A stretch of DNA of 11,187 nucleotides from an uncultured Christensenella sp. (GTDB lineage Bacteria; Bacillota; Clostridia; Christensenellales; UBA3700), in contig CAJUEA010000037.1 in the NCBI GenBank assembly GCA_910584975.1, positions 1-11,187 of the forward strand. Reading direction: 5' to 3'. The translations under genes and the position numbers were made by a program. A model generated the notes under the pieces. That model searched no databases. It was not told the origin of the DNA and saw only the letters and a program-made list of their open reading frames with translations. Below are positions 1-5,993 of the stretch, in pieces. Every line of letters starts with the position of its first letter. The stretch's first letter is position 1.

Positions 1-485
1 TTATTATTTTGTTATACTTAGATATATTTAGTATAAAATATGTATATTTATGTTTATTATACTTAAGTCTATTGTTTATTACTTATATTTAATTGTATTA
101 TATTATAGCTTGCTGGATGCTGTTGGGTTGGGTGTTGGCTGATTTTGTTGCGTGAGAGCTCATCCCATGCAGCGGCTGTTCATTAGCTGTTACTTGCCTA
201 AATTGTTTTGAATCTGTCAAAGATTTCTTGCCGTGTACTAAAATTTGACATCTGCCGGAACTAACAACCAACTTGCAAACAAGTAAATTTGCATAGTTTT
301 CGTTAACATAATTTATTATTATGTGTATGTATGCGTGGGGGTATAGCCCATGATTGGGTGTTGGTGGGGGTACTTTTTGGAGGAAAACAACCAAAAAGGA
401 AATGCGGAACGGCTATTACTCATCTCATTGCAATCTATTTCCATAAAAATAATTCAAATAAATTATAGCATTAGAAATAAATATA
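1..485. other. Unassigned leader with GC-richer patch
   Basis: No gene is called here with confidence. Bases 1-105 are almost pure A/T, then about 108-416 is clearly richer in G and C than anything around it, and the sequence returns to A/T before the next promoter. On the minus strand 98-394 is open for 98 codons with a proline-rich start (PPPTPNHG), no visible signal peptide, and no family I recognise. On the plus strand 402-446 is a 14-codon frame, MRNGYYSSHCNLFP, whose nearest purine-rich site is too close to its ATG. G runs occur at 336-341 and 362-371. It could be the remnant of a mobile element, a conserved repeat or a structured RNA. Confidence 0.3.
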
Positions 486-494
486 TGTTATAAT
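486..494 (+). promoter_or_regulatory. Extended -10 promoter for the cyclase-like gene
   Basis: TG-T-TATAAT (TG at 486-487, -10 at 489-494) is a perfect extended -10. No good -35 lies 17 bases upstream, which is typical of extended -10 promoters. The predicted start is about 20 bases before the AGAGAGG ribosome binding site of the gene starting at 522. The same TGTTATAAT string recurs before the tRNA-Trp gene and before the DGR template RNA. Confidence 0.55.
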
Positions 495-521
495 TAACTA
501 AGTATTAAGAGAGGTATAAAA

Positions 522-1277
522 ATGGAAGTTAAAGACCATATAATTTTATTTTTAGATGTTATGGGGTACAAATCTCATATTAAGAGTTTTGGTTCTGATA
601 TAGACAAGCAAAATCAATATCTAGCAAATATACATACTTTAATGGAAGATTTATCTGGATTTATAACATATAGAAATAAGATGATAGATAAGAATTTTGA
701 TACTGATAATTGTTTAGAACTTACTAGATTTCAGTGGATTACATTTTCTGACAATATTATGTTTTTTGCACCTTATAAAGACGATGTTGATGCGGGTAAT
801 CTAATGTACAATTTGCTTTATGGACTTAGTGAGTTTTTTATGCAATATGAATGGAATGATATTTTTTTGCGTGGTGGATTAACAAAAGGAAAATTATATT
901 TTGACAACGATTTACATTTTGTTTTTGGTTCTGGATTAGTGAAAGCCTATGAGTTAGAAGGTGAGGCTTTTGCACCTCGTATAAAACTTGATGATTCCTT
1001 AAATCCTTCACCAATTATGGTTGGGATAGAGAAAGATAATGATGGGGATTGGTACTTCGATTATTTAAATTTGTTTTATTCTAGATTTTATCTAGGAAAA
1101 AATAAAAAGCAACAAAAATATTTTTTACAATGCTTGCAATCACATAAAAACAATATAGTTAGAGCAATAAAAGAATATGGGGATATAAAAGAACTAGTGC
1201 AAAAATATCAATGGCTAAAAAAATATCACAATGATTTTTGCTATAGATTCAAATTTGACAATTATATGATTGGATAA
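522..1277 (+). CDS. Class III nucleotide-cyclase-like protein
   Basis: This is a 251-residue soluble protein with no signal peptide or membrane segment. The motif order resembles the class III adenylate/guanylate cyclase catalytic fold. FLDVMG (residues 10-15, Asp12) sits where the first metal-binding Asp occurs. TFSDNIM (74-80, Asp77) would be the second. RGGLTKG (117-123) is followed by FGSGLVKAYELE (135-146), which parallels the cyclase G-x-x-V-N-x-A-x-R-L-E segment. PRI (152-154) follows. This family is usually annotated hypothetical; cyclase activity and substrate are inferred, and it could equally be a non-catalytic relative. The start at 522 has a good AGAGAGG site. The gene has its own promoter and precedes the DUF4062/CYTH operon on the same strand, about 400 bases away. 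The C-terminal end may be shortened by a frameshift (see 1268-1450). Confidence 0.55.
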   Translation: MEVKDHIILFLDVMGYKSHIKSFGSDIDKQNQYLANIHTLMEDLSGFITYRNKMIDKNFDTDNCLELTRFQWITFSDNIMFFAPYKDDVDAGNLMYNLLYGLSEFFMQYEWNDIFLRGGLTKGKLYFDNDLHFVFGSGLVKAYELEGEAFAPRIKLDDSLNPSPIMVGIEKDNDGDWYFDYLNLFYSRFYLGKNKKQQKYFLQCLQSHKNNIVRAIKEYGDIKELVQKYQWLKKYHNDFCYRFKFDNYMIG

Positions 1278-1450
1278 ATAATTTAGATAAAGAACAAATA
1301 AAAAGAACTCGCAAAGATTTATTAGAAATACGATTAATTAGTATGGGATTAAATTGTAAGTATAAAATATATTTGAAACATATTAAAATCCTTACAGATT
1401 CTGCACAAATTTCAATAAAACAAACATTCTTGAATACATGTTTGATTTAA
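1268..1450 (+). pseudogene. Frameshifted tail after the cyclase-like gene
   Basis: In a different frame from the stop of the upstream gene, 60 codons stay open from 1268 (DWINNLDKEQIK...) to TAA at 1448-1450. The composition looks coding (charged helix-like stretch DKEQIKRTRKDLLEIRL), no ribosome binding site precedes it, and it starts at the very point where the upstream frame stops. One indel around 1260-1275 would join it to the upstream protein. It may therefore be the lost C-terminus or an assembly error. AT-rich non-coding DNA that is open by chance cannot be excluded. Confidence 0.3.
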
Positions 1451-1560
1451 CTATAAAATTGAATTTAAGGGCAAATATGAGCTTAATATAAGTTTTATAA
1501 ATACATAGAGTGGAATTATTTTAAATATACGCTAATTAAACTATTCGGAAATTCCTAATA

Positions 1561-1576
1561 GTTCATTAATTTGAAC
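1561..1576. promoter_or_regulatory. Operator-like inverted repeat
   Basis: GTTCA-TTAATT-TGAAC is a dyad with 5-bp perfect arms about 40-55 bases upstream of the -35 of the DUF4062 operon. A further TAGTTCA occurs at 1594-1600. The position would suit a regulator binding site. Inference from symmetry and position only. Confidence 0.25.
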
Positions 1577-1616
1577 TTATGAATAATTCTCGGTAGTTCA
1601 CTTGTCAAGTTTTTTC

Positions 1617-1645
1617 TTGACTTATAAAAAAAACTATGCTAAAAT
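1617..1645 (+). promoter_or_regulatory. Strong promoter of the DUF4062-CYTH operon
   Basis: TTGACT (1617-1622), a 17-base spacer and TAAAAT (1640-1645) make a near-consensus sigma-70/A promoter. Transcription should start near 1652, about 30 bases before the ATG at 1682, with an AGAGG ribosome binding site at 1672-1676. Confidence 0.7.
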
Positions 1646-1681
1646 ATTAGAATAAATTTATAAATAGTATTAGAGGTTTTT

Positions 1682-3118
1682 ATGAAAAATTTGAATTTTT
1701 ATGAAGTATTTATATCATCTCCATCAGATTTGCAAGATGAGCGAAAAATGATTAAAGAATTCATTGATAATTATAAGTTTAATAAAGATGTAAGACTTAG
1801 TGGCGTTTTGTGGGAAAAAGATTTGCCTGCGACATCAGGTGTTTCACCGCAAGAACTAATTAATAGGAATTTATTGCCAAATGCAGATATATTAATTGGT
1901 TTATTTAGCACGCGATTTGGCTCTTCTACTGAAAATAGCGAATCGGGTACTGTTGAAGAAATTGAATTATTTATTAACTCTGGTAAACCAGTTATTTTAT
2001 ACTTCATAAAAGATAAAAAATCAAAAGCTGCATCTGATTTAGTCTTAGAAGATGTAAGGAATTTAGAGAAAATCTTATTATTTAAGCAAAAATATGAAAA
2101 TAAAGGTATTTACAAGGAAATAACATTATCAGAGTTGCAGCAAAATTTGCAAAAGGATTTAGAATTTAATTTAAATGAACTGCTTAGTAATAATATTCAA
2201 CACAATGCATACAATATTATTGGTATGAATAAAATAAATGATATTAATATGGTTGAAAAGAAAAACATTCCTTGTGACGAACTTCCAGAAAACAAGGATG
2301 TTAAATATCGGGGTAACTGGTGGGCAGATGATAGTATTACAAAGTTTATAAATGAATATTTAATGAATAAGGGATTTGGAGCAAAGTATAAAGCCGATAT
2401 TACTTTTAATGAAAATTTACAATTTATTAAAGGTAGTTCGGGATATACTGAAGAGACTACAACTCAAATTCTAAAATCTGCAAAAGAGTATGCTTTTAAT
2501 AAAAAATATGGAAATTTTGAGTATGGAAAAGATTTAAGAGATAAGTATAATTCATGGTCAAAAAAAATAAAAGAAAGGATACAAAAATTTTTTGATGATG
2601 ATTTGAATACAAAAAAAATTTTAGGAATCGGTTCTAATTATGGAAAAGAATTAGAAGATATTTTTGGCAAAAATATGTTAAAACATTGTACTGTACTAGA
2701 TATTAGTAATGATGCTATTTCTAAAGGGAAAAAAATTTATCCAGATATGGAGTTTGTTAAAGGAGACATGGAATCTCCATATTTAGTAAATACAAAATTT
2801 GATATTTGTGTTTGTCTTAGAACGATACAAAGTCGAGGAGCATTTAGACAAAATGTAATTATTCAAATGGATAGAGCTTTAGCAAAAAATGGTTTAATGC
2901 TTATTTCTATACCAAATGGATACATTGATGAGACAAATTCTAATACAATAGTGCGTGGTTTATATGATCATAGAATTCAAGATATTCAAAAGCGTCGTCC
3001 TGAACAATTAGCATGCAAAATATGGAATAAATTAATTGATTATGGATACGAAAATGTTGGGATGGAAACTTTGGATACAGAAGTCCTAATATGGGGGGTA
3101 AAAAATGATAGAACTTGA
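1682..3118 (+). CDS. DUF4062 (TIR-like) and SAM methyltransferase fusion
   Basis: A 478-residue two-domain cytosolic protein. The N-terminus carries DUF4062 hallmarks: VFISSPSDLQDER (residues 9-21), a SPQELINRNL stretch (55-64), then DILIGLFSTRFG (69-80) and GTVEEIELFINSGKPVILYF (89-108). DUF4062 is a TIR-related flavodoxin-like fold. After a helical linker, the C-terminal half looks like a class I methyltransferase: ILGIGSNYGKE (313-323) as the glycine-rich SAM loop, VLDIS (338-342), VKGDME (359-364) and FDICVCL (373-379). DUF4062 proteins are common in accessory and defence-like loci, but the substrate here is unknown. The gene overlaps the CYTH gene by 14 bases, implying translational coupling, and has its own strong promoter. 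I do not recognise this exact fusion as a named system. The methyltransferase assignment is good to superfamily only. Confidence 0.75.
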   Translation: MKNLNFYEVFISSPSDLQDERKMIKEFIDNYKFNKDVRLSGVLWEKDLPATSGVSPQELINRNLLPNADILIGLFSTRFGSSTENSESGTVEEIELFINSGKPVILYFIKDKKSKAASDLVLEDVRNLEKILLFKQKYENKGIYKEITLSELQQNLQKDLEFNLNELLSNNIQHNAYNIIGMNKINDINMVEKKNIPCDELPENKDVKYRGNWWADDSITKFINEYLMNKGFGAKYKADITFNENLQFIKGSSGYTEETTTQILKSAKEYAFNKKYGNFEYGKDLRDKYNSWSKKIKERIQKFFDDDLNTKKILGIGSNYGKELEDIFGKNMLKHCTVLDISNDAISKGKKIYPDMEFVKGDMESPYLVNTKFDICVCLRTIQSRGAFRQNVIIQMDRALAKNGLMLISIPNGYIDETNSNTIVRGLYDHRIQDIQKRRPEQLACKIWNKLIDYGYENVGMETLDTEVLIWGVKNDRT

Positions 3119-3671
3119 GATATTAGTAGAAGTTTTTGATTTATACAATAGCATAGAAAAAGAATTATCTAAATTTAATTTTGTAAAAGAATGTTTAATT
3201 GAAGATACATATTATTATGATCCACTGCGTAAAAATTTAAAGCCTAATACATATGGTAAAACTTTTGAATGTTTAAGAATAAGAAACTATGCAGGAGAAA
3301 GTAAACTTACTTATAAACAAGATGTTTATAATAAAGAAATATGGCAATATTCAAACGAAAATGAAGTTAGCATAGATAATTTTAATGAAATGGATAAAAT
3401 ATTAAGCCAACTAGGATTTCAAAAATTATTGACTATACATAATAAAAGAAAATATTATATTCATGAAAATTATAAAATTGTGTTAGAAGATGTGGAAAAT
3501 TTGGGTATATATTTAGAGGTTGAATTTAAAGGAGATTTGCAAAAAGAAGAAATAAATCAAGAAAAACAAAAAATTTGGCACTTTATTAAGAGCTTAAAAT
3601 TAAAAACTTCAGAAGAGCTTAATGCTGGCAAACCAGAACTATTTATAATTAAACACAAAATCCAAGTATAA
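3105..3671 (+). CDS. CYTH-domain protein (CyaB/triphosphatase superfamily)
   Basis: A 188-residue protein covering one CYTH domain, the fold of class IV adenylate cyclase CyaB and inorganic or thiamine triphosphatases, which bind triphosphates in a tunnel lined with Glu, Lys and Arg. Visible elements are ELEI at residues 3-6, DTYYYDP (34-40), LRIRN (57-61), KLTYKQ (67-72), ENEV (85-88), HNKRKYY (112-118), VLEDV (126-130) and YLEVEFKG (136-143). The N-terminal ExExK motif is imperfect: E3 and E5 are present but Leu7 replaces Lys, which may alter or weaken catalysis. It starts within the end of the DUF4062-methyltransferase gene (ATG in front of its TGA) with a GGGGGT ribosome binding site at 3093-3098. 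It could make a cyclic nucleotide, hydrolyse a triphosphate, or only bind one. Confidence 0.72.
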   Translation: MIELEILVEVFDLYNSIEKELSKFNFVKECLIEDTYYYDPLRKNLKPNTYGKTFECLRIRNYAGESKLTYKQDVYNKEIWQYSNENEVSIDNFNEMDKILSQLGFQKLLTIHNKRKYYIHENYKIVLEDVENLGIYLEVEFKGDLQKEEINQEKQKIWHFIKSLKLKTSEELNAGKPELFIIKHKIQV

Positions 3672-3717
3672 TATATTGTAAAATAAAATATCTTTTTTAA
3701 ATTTTAAAAAAATTTTT

Positions 3718-3766
3718 AAAAATCTGTCAAGCCTTGTAAAATAAGGGTTTTGGCAGATTTTTTTAT
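3718..3766 (+). terminator. Terminator of the DUF4062-CYTH operon
   Basis: AAAAATCTGTCAA (3718-3730) pairs with TTGGCAGATTTTT (3750-3762ff) with one G-U pair. A shorter CCTT/AAGG helix lies inside, and T residues run to 3764. It lies about 45 bases after the CYTH stop codon. The A-rich 5' arm could also let it work in the reverse direction. Confidence 0.75.
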
Positions 3767-3827
3767 TGTAAAAACGATAAAAACACAGCTGAAAAATTTT
3801 CAAAAAACCCAAAAATTGAGAATCGTA

Positions 3828-3836
3828 TGTTATAAT
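3828..3836 (+). promoter_or_regulatory. Extended -10 promoter of the tRNA cluster
   Basis: TG (3828-3829), one base and TATAAT (3831-3836) form a perfect extended -10 about 18 bases before the tRNA-Trp 5' end. No clear -35 is present at 17 bases. Confidence 0.6.
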
Positions 3837-3853
3837 GAAACTGGAACAAACAA

Positions 3854-3927
3854 AAGGGCATCGTCTAATAGTAGGACAGTAGTCTCCAAAACTGCTAATG
3901 AATGTGCAATTCATTCTGCCTTTGCCA
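3854..3927 (+). tRNA. tRNA-Trp(CCA), atypical elbow
   Basis: A 74-nt cloverleaf with all stems paired. Acceptor is AAGGGCA/TGCCTTT, with A1-U72, discriminator G at 3924 and encoded CCA. The D stem is GTCT/GGAC with loop AATAGTA. The anticodon stem is GTAGT/ACTGC with loop CTCCAAA, giving anticodon CCA at 3886-3888. The variable loop is only 4 nt (TAAT). The T stem is GAATG/CATTC with loop TGCAATT. Two universally conserved features are missing: the adjacent GG of the D loop, and T55 of the T arm, which reads GUGC rather than GTPsiC. Both changes hit the 18-55 elbow contact. The tRNA-Trp identity elements (A1-U72, G73, CCA) are present, so it should still be charged with Trp. Compare tRNA-Gln at 4153, which has the same changes. 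Confidence 0.85.
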
Positions 3928-3931
3928 ATAT

Positions 3932-4007
3932 GCTGGTGTAGCACAATAGGCAGTGCAAGTGTCTTGTAAGCACTAGGTTGTAGGTTCGATTCCTATTGCC
4001 AGCTCCA
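3932..4007 (+). tRNA. tRNA-Thr(TGT)
   Basis: A canonical 76-nt tRNA four bases after tRNA-Trp. Acceptor is GCTGGTG/TGCCAGC with two G-U pairs. The D stem is GCAC/GTGC with a loop that keeps GG. The anticodon loop CTTGTAA gives anticodon TGT. The variable loop has 5 nt, the T loop is TTCGATT and CCA is encoded. It serves as an in-place control showing that the odd D and T loops of its neighbours are not general in this genome. Confidence 0.92.
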
Positions 4008-4117
4008 ATCTACAATTATTGTAGTGGCTGAAATAATGCTTTTTCTACGATACCATTTCTCCCTTTGGTTAAAGCAAAAAAATTATCATTTTATTTCCAT
4101 ATAAGATATTACAAAAC

Positions 4118-4150
4118 AAAAAAATCTATAATCGTAGGTAGATTTTTTTT
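4118..4150 (+). terminator. Terminator abutting the tRNA-Gln gene
   Basis: An 11-bp perfect stem, AAAAAAATCTA (4118-4128) with TAGATTTTTTT (4139-4149), has a 10-nt loop and a T run ending two bases before tRNA-Gln begins at 4153. It would end the Trp-Thr transcript. tRNA-Gln then has no room for a promoter of its own, so it must depend on read-through, or the hairpin may act as a processing signal. Confidence 0.6.
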
Positions 4151-4152
4151 AT

Positions 4153-4226
4153 AGCCCCATAGCATAATAGAAATGCAACAGACTTTGACTCTGTAGATTC
4201 TTGTGCAACTCAAGATGGGGCTGCCA
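4153..4226 (+). tRNA. tRNA-Gln(TTG), atypical elbow
   Basis: A 74-nt cloverleaf with a perfect acceptor stem AGCCCCA/TGGGGCT, discriminator G and encoded CCA. The D stem is GCAT/ATGC with loop AATAGAA. The anticodon stem is ACAGA/TCTGT with loop CTTTGAC, giving anticodon TTG at 4185-4187. The variable loop is 4 nt (AGAT). The T stem is TCTTG/CAAGA with loop TGCAACT. As in tRNA-Trp at 3854, the D loop lacks GG and the T arm reads GUGC instead of GTPsiC. Perfect helices argue against simple decay. Confidence 0.85.
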
Positions 4227-4264
4227 AATATTAAAAATAATATTTCAAAGTGAGGTGATTGAAA

Positions 4265-4441
4265 ATGGTTAATAACAAGCAGTTAAAAAGCAAACAAAAT
4301 GAATTAGATAAAAAGAAATGGTTTGATAGTGAGAATGGCGAAGACAAGTGTGGATCTTACAAATATTGTGAAAAGTGTGATAAAACACAAGAATATCCTT
4401 GTGCAAGAGCCTTTTATCTCTTTCGTGCAGCAAAACGATAA
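4265..4441 (+). CDS. Small four-cysteine protein, unknown
   Basis: A 58-residue protein, lysine-rich at the start (residues 5-18), then carrying Cys29, Cys35, Cys38 and Cys46 in the order C-x5-C-x2-C-x7-C. This could bind zinc or an iron-sulfur cluster. I chose ATG 4265 rather than the in-frame TTG at 4259 because a strong GAGGTGA ribosome binding site at 4252-4258 is correctly spaced from it. The gene starts only 39 bases after tRNA-Gln and is followed by an HTH gene in another frame. I do not recognise the family. Confidence 0.55.
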   Translation: MVNNKQLKSKQNELDKKKWFDSENGEDKCGSYKYCEKCDKTQEYPCARAFYLFRAAKR

Positions 4442-4463
4442 AATTAAGAATAATAAAATAGCA

Positions 4464-4655
4464 ATGTATACTAGCAATATCGAATTGCCTTCAGCAGCTT
4501 TGAAATTAAGAGCATTGCGCATTAATAAAGGTTTATCAATGGAAAATATTGCTAAAGCTTGTAATATTGCAGTTAATGATTTGTTTTTGTACGAACTTGG
4601 CAAGAAACAACCAACAAAGATGGATTTCGAAATGATATTAGATTATTTGAGTTAA
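4464..4655 (+). CDS. Small XRE-type helix-turn-helix protein
   Basis: A 63-residue protein that is almost only a DNA-binding domain: ALKLRALRINKGLSMENIAK (residues 12-31) followed by NDLFLYELGKKQPTK, the usual XRE/Cro-C1 layout, and a short helix FEMILDYLS. The frame is open further upstream to 4323, but that part overlaps the preceding gene in a different frame. ATG 4464 gives a compact, family-like protein although its ribosome binding site is weak. It probably regulates a local promoter; the target is unknown. A terminator follows at once. Confidence 0.6.
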   Translation: MYTSNIELPSAALKLRALRINKGLSMENIAKACNIAVNDLFLYELGKKQPTKMDFEMILDYLS

Positions 4656-4662
4656 TATAACA

Positions 4663-4697
4663 AAAAATGTAATGGCTAGATAACCATTGCATTTTTA
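4663..4697 (+). terminator. Terminator after the HTH gene
   Basis: AAAAATGTAATGG (4663-4675) pairs with CCATTGCATTTTT (4684-4696) with one G-U pair and an 8-nt loop, ending in a T run. It follows the HTH stop codon within 10 bases. Confidence 0.75.
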
Positions 4698-4937
4698 CTT
4701 TTGTTCATATAATGTAAGTTCATACAATATTTATGTTTATATTATATCCAAAAAAATAAAAAAGCACCATATTTATTTCATTATAAATTATAGTATTTTT
4801 GGGTAGGCAATGGGTACAACAAAAAATCTCTTTTATTTATTATGTTAATTGGATTAGAATAAATAGTTGTTTTTTACTTGTTTTACCTTATTATTGTATA
4901 TTTTTCACTATTTTTTTAAGAATTTTATTAAAAACTC

Positions 4938-4966
4938 TTGCTTTTATTAGAAAAATATGCTATGAT
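4938..4966 (+). promoter_or_regulatory. tRNA-Leu promoter
   Basis: TTGCTT (4938-4943), a 17-base spacer and TATGAT (4961-4966) lie 11 bases before the mature tRNA 5' end. Confidence 0.75.
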
Positions 4967-4977
4967 ACTAGTATCGT

Positions 4978-5066
4978 GCCGAAGTGGCGGAATAGGCAGA
5001 CGCAAGGGACTTAAAATCCCTCGATGTTAACGCATCGTACCGGTTCAAGTCCGGTCTCCGGCACCA
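4978..5066 (+). tRNA. tRNA-Leu(TAA)
   Basis: An 89-nt class II tRNA. The acceptor GCCGAAG pairs with CTCCGGC apart from one A-C mismatch. The D loop has a conserved GG. The anticodon stem is AGGGA/TCCCT with loop CTTAAAA, giving anticodon TAA at 5012-5014. The long variable arm folds as CGATG/CATCG. The T loop is TTCAAGT and CCA is encoded. It has its own promoter and terminator. tRNA-Leu genes are frequent integration sites, but no copy of its 3' end is seen elsewhere in the window. The trailer at 5080-5087 (TTGAACCG) is complementary to the T-arm start at 5041-5048. Confidence 0.93.
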
Positions 5067-5088
5067 ACGGATTCCGAAATTGAACCGT

Positions 5089-5127
5089 GCAAAAAAGTTA
5101 TCTATTTTGATAACTTTTTTGCATTTT
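5089..5127 (+). terminator. tRNA-Leu terminator
   Basis: A 14-bp perfect stem, GCAAAAAAGTTATC (5089-5102) with GATAACTTTTTTGC (5109-5122), has a 6-nt loop and is followed by a T-rich tail. Confidence 0.85.
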
Positions 5128-5478
5128 ATATGAATATTTTTGTTTTTTTAATTATTTAGATTTTAATTTGCGAATATAATTTTAACTTAGTTTTAATTTA
5201 GCAGCGCTTATGTTTTTGTCAGTTTAAATTATTTAAAAAAATCAATTTGGATGTGGCAATTCATTTGCTCAATTAAGTTTAATTTGTTTGAGTTTTAGTT
5301 TATTTATTTTTTAATTCTAATATTAATTTTAATGCAAAATATAAAGATTATTGCTAAAAACTATATAAAATTCATTTGTCACATCAATTTTATTTAGCAT
5401 CTTGTTTAATCTGATTACTTTTATAGTTTTTATTTTTTGCAGTTGTTTTAAAATGGGTGTCGAACACCTGTTTTTTTA
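5128..5478. other. AT-rich intergenic stretch
   Basis: No coding frame, RNA gene or clear hairpin is seen. The sequence is T-rich low-complexity DNA between the tRNA-Leu terminator and the first cluster of dispersed inverted repeats. Confidence 0.6.
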
Positions 5479-5568
5479 TTGTCATTTCGCACTTTTTTCT
5501 GTCATTTCGAGCAATTGTTTATTGTCATCCCGAGCGTAGTCGAGGAATCTCAAATATTGCTTGTTTAT

Positions 5569-5733
5569 TGTCATTTCGAGCGAATACGGGGTCCCCACAA
5601 AAAGGCTATTTTGTGGGGTACAAGGAGAAATCTCAAGCTATGCTTATTGAGTAAAGGAAAAATGATACCTTTCATTTGTCAACAAGCATAATCCGAGATG
5701 TTTCGACTGCGTTACACTACGCTCAATATGACA
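5569..5733. repeat. Dispersed inverted-repeat element, copy 1
   Basis: This copy starts TGTCATTTCGAG and ends with the inverted counterpart GCTCAATATGACA. The arms read ...AAATCTCAAGCTATGCTT and AAGCATAATCCGAGATGTTT, so the element would fold into one long imperfect hairpin. A 10-bp GGGG hairpin (5593-5618) sits inside the left arm, like an insertion. Half-copies precede it at 5497 and 5523. Confidence 0.65.
5593..5618. repeat. GGGG hairpin inside repeat copy 1
   Basis: CCCCACAAAA pairs perfectly with TTTTGTGGGG around a 6-nt loop. It is preceded by GGGG-T, making GGGGTCCCC. A related structure occurs at 8249-8279 inside copy 5. Confidence 0.6.
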
Positions 5734-5764
5734 GGAATAGTGTCATTCTGAGCAATAGTGTTCC

Positions 5765-5858
5765 TGTCATCCCGAGTGTAATCGAGGGATCTCGGACTGG
5801 GCTCATTGAGTAAAACAAAATATTACCTTATTAAGTTCGACCAAAGCACAAAATGACA
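5765..5858. repeat. Dispersed inverted-repeat element, copy 2
   Basis: It begins TGTCATCCCGAG and ends AAAATGACA. The right part (CCTTATTAAGTTCGACCAAAG) is shared with copy 5 rather than with copies 4 and 9, so it is a subfamily or a truncated form. Confidence 0.5.
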
Positions 5859-5956
5859 ATAACCCCAAAAATACAAATAGCACAAACATATTATTCCTTT
5901 AAAAAAGTTTTTAGGATAGTTAAACAAAATATTTATATAAATATAAAAGAAAATAT

Positions 5957-5962
5957 TATAAT
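5957..5962 (+). promoter_or_regulatory. Possible -10 for the DGR reverse transcriptase gene
   Basis: TATAAT lies 32 bases upstream of the RT start codon. No convincing -35 is visible, and an alternative pair, TTAAAC (5920-5925) and TATAAA (5942-5947), is equally possible. Weak evidence. Confidence 0.3.
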
Positions 5963-5993
5963 TTTTTAATACAAAATACAAAAGAGGTTTTTT

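Noticed and set aside
4799..5014. 71-codon plus-strand ORF
   Set aside because: It runs through the tRNA-Leu promoter into the tRNA and has no credible ribosome binding site.
4978..5066. tRNA-Leu as attachment site of an integrated island
   Set aside because: No direct repeat of the tRNA 3' end and no integrase gene are visible in the window.
5457..5691. Two overlapping ORFs in the first repeat cluster, and similar ones at 9569-9864
   Set aside because: They translate the dispersed repeats (CHPERSRG-like strings are typical of such repeats) and have no gene features.
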